Shown piece after piece: positions 62,246 through 64,000 of a DNA stretch of 64,000 nt. The DNA is from an uncultured Tenacibaculum sp. (GTDB lineage: Bacteria; Bacteroidota; Bacteroidia; Flavobacteriales; Flavobacteriaceae): assembly GCF_947502995.1 (NCBI RefSeq), contig NZ_CANNBW010000002.1, positions 186,001 through 250,000 on the forward strand, written 5' to 3'. The position numbers and the translations under genes were made by a program. Position 1 is the first letter of the stretch; every line of letters starts with the position of its first letter. Below the pieces are notes generated by a model. That model saw only the letters and a program-made list of their open reading frames with translations, ran no database searches and had not been told where the DNA came from.

Positions 62246-63028
62246 ATGAAAAGAATTGCTTATTCATTATTAATTGTCTTAACTCTAATCGTTTTAACGA
62301 GTTGTGAAGTTGAATGGGAAACAAAATTCAATAAAGATGGAGGCGGAAAATATAGTATGATTATGGATATGTCTGCCATGTTAGAAATGACAGCAGGAAT
62401 GCCGAGTAACAAAAAAAAGAAAGAGAATGAACTAAAAGATACTGTTATCGATTTTTCTAAAATTTTAGAAGAGAAGAAAGATAGTATAGCAAAACTTCCT
62501 GCAGATGAACAGAAGAAATTAAAAGAATTAGAAGATTTAAAAATTACTATCGATGCAGATACAGCGATTAATAAAGCTATTGTTAGAATCGATTATGATT
62601 TTGATGATTTAGAAGACTTAAAGTCTGTTGGAAAAAAAATGAGATTAGCAGACCTTGATAAGTTTGTTAAAATGGGAAGCAAAGGAAAAATGAAGAAAGA
62701 AAAGGAAGATGATGCAGAAGAAAAGAAAGATGATAAATTTCCAGCGATTACTGATATGCTAAATATTGAGTATTCAGATAAAAAATTCGTTTCTAAATTA
62801 TCTGAGGAGGCAACAAAAGAGATCAAGAAAAATTCTGGTGATAATAATCCTTTTGCAAGTTTAATTAAGTTTAAAGTAAGATATATTTTTCCTCACAAAA
62901 TAAAGAATGTAAGTAACGAAGATGTTCGAATTTTATCTAGTTTTAAAGGAATAGAATTTAATGTAAGTGTTGCTGATTTAAGTAAAAATCCAGATTACTT
63001 AAATGTCGAGGTAGAGTTCGAAAAGTAA
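62246..63028 (+). CDS. Lys/Glu/Asp-rich lipoprotein
   Basis: 260 residues with a lipobox (IVLTLIVLTSCEVEWETKFN). The mature part opens with a strand pair (ETKFNKDGGGKYSMIMDMSAM), followed by a long charged helical region (KKKKENELKDTV, DEQKKLKELEDLKITID) and a KKKEDDAEEKKDDK stretch, ending in beta-rich NVSVADLSKNPDYLNVEVEF. I recognise no family. It looks like an outer-membrane-anchored structural or stress protein. Terminated by a clear hairpin. Confidence 0.8.
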   Translation: MKRIAYSLLIVLTLIVLTSCEVEWETKFNKDGGGKYSMIMDMSAMLEMTAGMPSNKKKKENELKDTVIDFSKILEEKKDSIAKLPADEQKKLKELEDLKITIDADTAINKAIVRIDYDFDDLEDLKSVGKKMRLADLDKFVKMGSKGKMKKEKEDDAEEKKDDKFPAITDMLNIEYSDKKFVSKLSEEATKEIKKNSGDNNPFASLIKFKVRYIFPHKIKNVSNEDVRILSSFKGIEFNVSVADLSKNPDYLNVEVEFEK

Positions 63029-63052
63029 TACAACTGTAAAACTAAAATACTT

Positions 63053-63087
63053 AAAGACCTGTGATGTTATTAGCTTTACAGGTCTTT
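63053..63087 (+). terminator. Terminator of the lipoprotein gene
   Basis: 10-bp stem AAAGACCTGT/ACAGGTCTTT (63053-63062 with 63078-63087) followed by T's. Confidence 0.85.
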
Positions 63088-63117
63088 TTGTATTCCAATA
63101 AATATTGTTAAAACTCG

Positions 63118-63290
63118 TTGTGCATTTGGAACAAAATTCTGTCAATTCGAGTGGTTTTTTGGAATGAAATGAAGAAAAAGTGTATCGAGAATAAGAGTTT
63201 TAATTCTGAAATAGTTCTCGATACACTTTTTCGAACCTCAAAAGCACTCGAACAGACAATTTAATATTGTTTAAATTTCTAAATGCACAA
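63118..63290. repeat. 173-bp palindromic element (REP/MITE-like)
   Basis: Outer inverted ends TTGTGCATTTGGA (63118-63130) and TCTAAATGCACAA (63278-63290), one mismatch; inner perfect 18-bp arms GAAAAAGTGTATCGAGAA (63174-63191) and TTCTCGATACACTTTTTC (63215-63232); in between, partly matching CTGTCAATTCGAGTG and CACTCGAACAGACAA. No reading frame. I recall similar GTGTATCGAGAAC/TCTCGATACAC elements between genes of other Flavobacteriaceae, which points to a dispersed non-autonomous repeat. Confidence 0.75.
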
Positions 63291-63310
63291 TGGGTATTGT
63301 TCAAGTTATT

Positions 63311-64000
63311 TTAGCGATTCTTATTTAGCTTATCTCTTTCTGTTTTACATTCTATAATTTTTTTAATCGCATTATCATTATTCGGATTTAAGTTTAACGA
63401 TTTAGCATAATTTTTTATGGATGTGTTCCAATCCTTTTTATCAAAATAAGCTTCGCCTAAACTATCATAAAGATCAAAGTCATTAGGCATTAATGAAATC
63501 CCGTAGTTAAAAATTTTAATAGCTGTTTCTGGATCTTTTTTGTCTTTTAACCATTCATATCCTATAACATTTATTCCCCAATTTAATCCCTTGTTTTTTA
63601 ATTCTTCTTCAGAATATTGTTCAGGATTCATTTTTTCTTGAAGGAACAAAATAGGATTTTTAGTATCATTATATTTGGTATAATGTTTATAAGCTATCGA
63701 TTCTTTATTCTTCTTAAATAAGTCAATCATCATTGTTTTATGATTTCCTTTTTTTAATTCCTTTTTCAAATCTATTTCTACATATTCACTAAAATCTGTG
63801 TATAAATAAACTCTAATTTTAAGTGAAGTTAAATCATAAATTGTCGAAAACTGTGTGGCAGTAACTTCCGAACTTTCAGTTTTCATATGATCCATAACCT
63901 GACTACAATAATCTAAACTAGCTTTACCTTCTGTTGTTTTTAAAAATTGTAAACCTTTCTGAAACCTAGGAATATCAACTTCTTCAACAGACTTTATTTG
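63311..64000 (-). CDS. C-terminal part of a linear-amide hydrolase-like protein with TPR tail (partial)
   Basis: The frame runs open through the right edge of the window, so only the last ~229 residues are seen. The segment TQFSTIYDLTSLKIRVYLYT followed by EYVEIDLKKELKKGNHK is typical of the end of Ntn-hydrolase proteins of the choloylglycine hydrolase/C45 acyltransferase type. After it come about two TPR repeats (PETAIKIFNYGISLMPND, LYDSLGEAYFDKKDWNTSIK) and a basic end. The nucleophile Cys would lie off the edge. Family call is moderate. Confidence 0.7.
   Translation of the reverse strand, partial: QIKSVEEVDIPRFQKGLQFLKTTEGKASLDYCSQVMDHMKTESSEVTATQFSTIYDLTSLKIRVYLYTDFSEYVEIDLKKELKKGNHKTMMIDLFKKNKESIAYKHYTKYNDTKNPILFLQEKMNPEQYSEEELKNKGLNWGINVIGYEWLKDKKDPETAIKIFNYGISLMPNDFDLYDSLGEAYFDKKDWNTSIKNYAKSLNLNPNNDNAIKKIIECKTERDKLNKNR

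Noticed and set aside
1..64000. Prophage, insertion sequence, CRISPR array or rRNA operon
   Set aside because: No integrase, transposase, capsid, cas gene, regular spacer array or rRNA sequence was found on reading both strands.

Overview
The window is typical chromosomal sequence from a marine member of the family Flavobacteriaceae (phylum Bacteroidota). The evidence is strongly AT-rich DNA, promoters of the Bacteroidota type (TTG/TTTG, about 20 bases, TAnnTTTG), lack of purine-rich ribosome sites, a short RpoD, the mevalonate route to isoprenoids, PorT of the type IX secretion system, and a PL7 alginate lyase. Genus cannot be fixed from sequence alone; a Tenacibaculum- or Polaribacter-like relative is a guess.

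Layout. 1-5.3 kb: a partial membrane protein end, an unusual HTH/membrane/amidase fusion, rpe, rpoD, and an operon of ECF sigma factor, small protein and MscS-type channel. 5.3-5.7 kb: no protein gene, but two similar G-rich-loop candidate small RNAs in tandem. 5.7-13.5 kb: nfu-ubiE-porT operon, a FadL-type porin, a Ser/Arg-repeat lipoprotein, proS, two identical tRNA-Glu genes and rpsT. 13.5-19.1 kb: the mreB-mreC-mreD-mrdA-rodA cell-elongation operon. 19.1-22.4 kb: purH, a previously overlooked 38-residue small gene, a GAF/fRMsr protein and an rRNA pseudouridine synthase. 22.4-26.5 kb: a LuxR-type response regulator and a large propeller histidine kinase, divergent from a double-glycine-leader peptide and a tiny zinc-ribbon protein. 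26.5-40.8 kb: mevalonate pathway genes (UbiA prenyltransferase, mevalonate kinase, mvaD, a second GHMP kinase, an HMG-CoA reductase with an extra C-terminal domain) interleaved with a LytS/LytTR two-component pair, an ExbB-like mini protein, a serine hydrolase and several hypotheticals. 40.9-47 kb: DPP4 plus two tandem POT peptide transporters (peptide use) and a thioredoxin-like protein. 47-54 kb: comEC, a PL7 alginate lyase behind a striking operator array, a double TonB-C protein and lysS. 54.1-57.3 kb: a candidate ~100-nt RNA, a DUF456 protein, and a BlaI/M56 regulatory operon headed by a perfect 34-bp palindrome. 57.3-64 kb: secreted TPR, TonB-C and SH3 proteins, a Coq4-like protein, a lipoprotein, a repetitive palindromic element and a partial Ntn-hydrolase-like/TPR gene running off the right end.

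How the parts fit: peptides trimmed by the exported DPP4 would feed the POT importers; HMG-CoA reductase through mvaD make isopentenyl diphosphate, which feeds the UbiA prenyltransferase and menaquinone (UbiE); the mre/mrd operon runs lateral wall growth. The best candidates for undescribed biology are the tandem UCGGGGG small RNAs, the peptide/two-component locus at 22.4-26.5 kb, the triple TGGnnnnCCA operator before the alginate lyase, the HTH-amidase fusion, and the 38-residue gene. No prophage, CRISPR array, insertion sequence or rRNA operon is seen.
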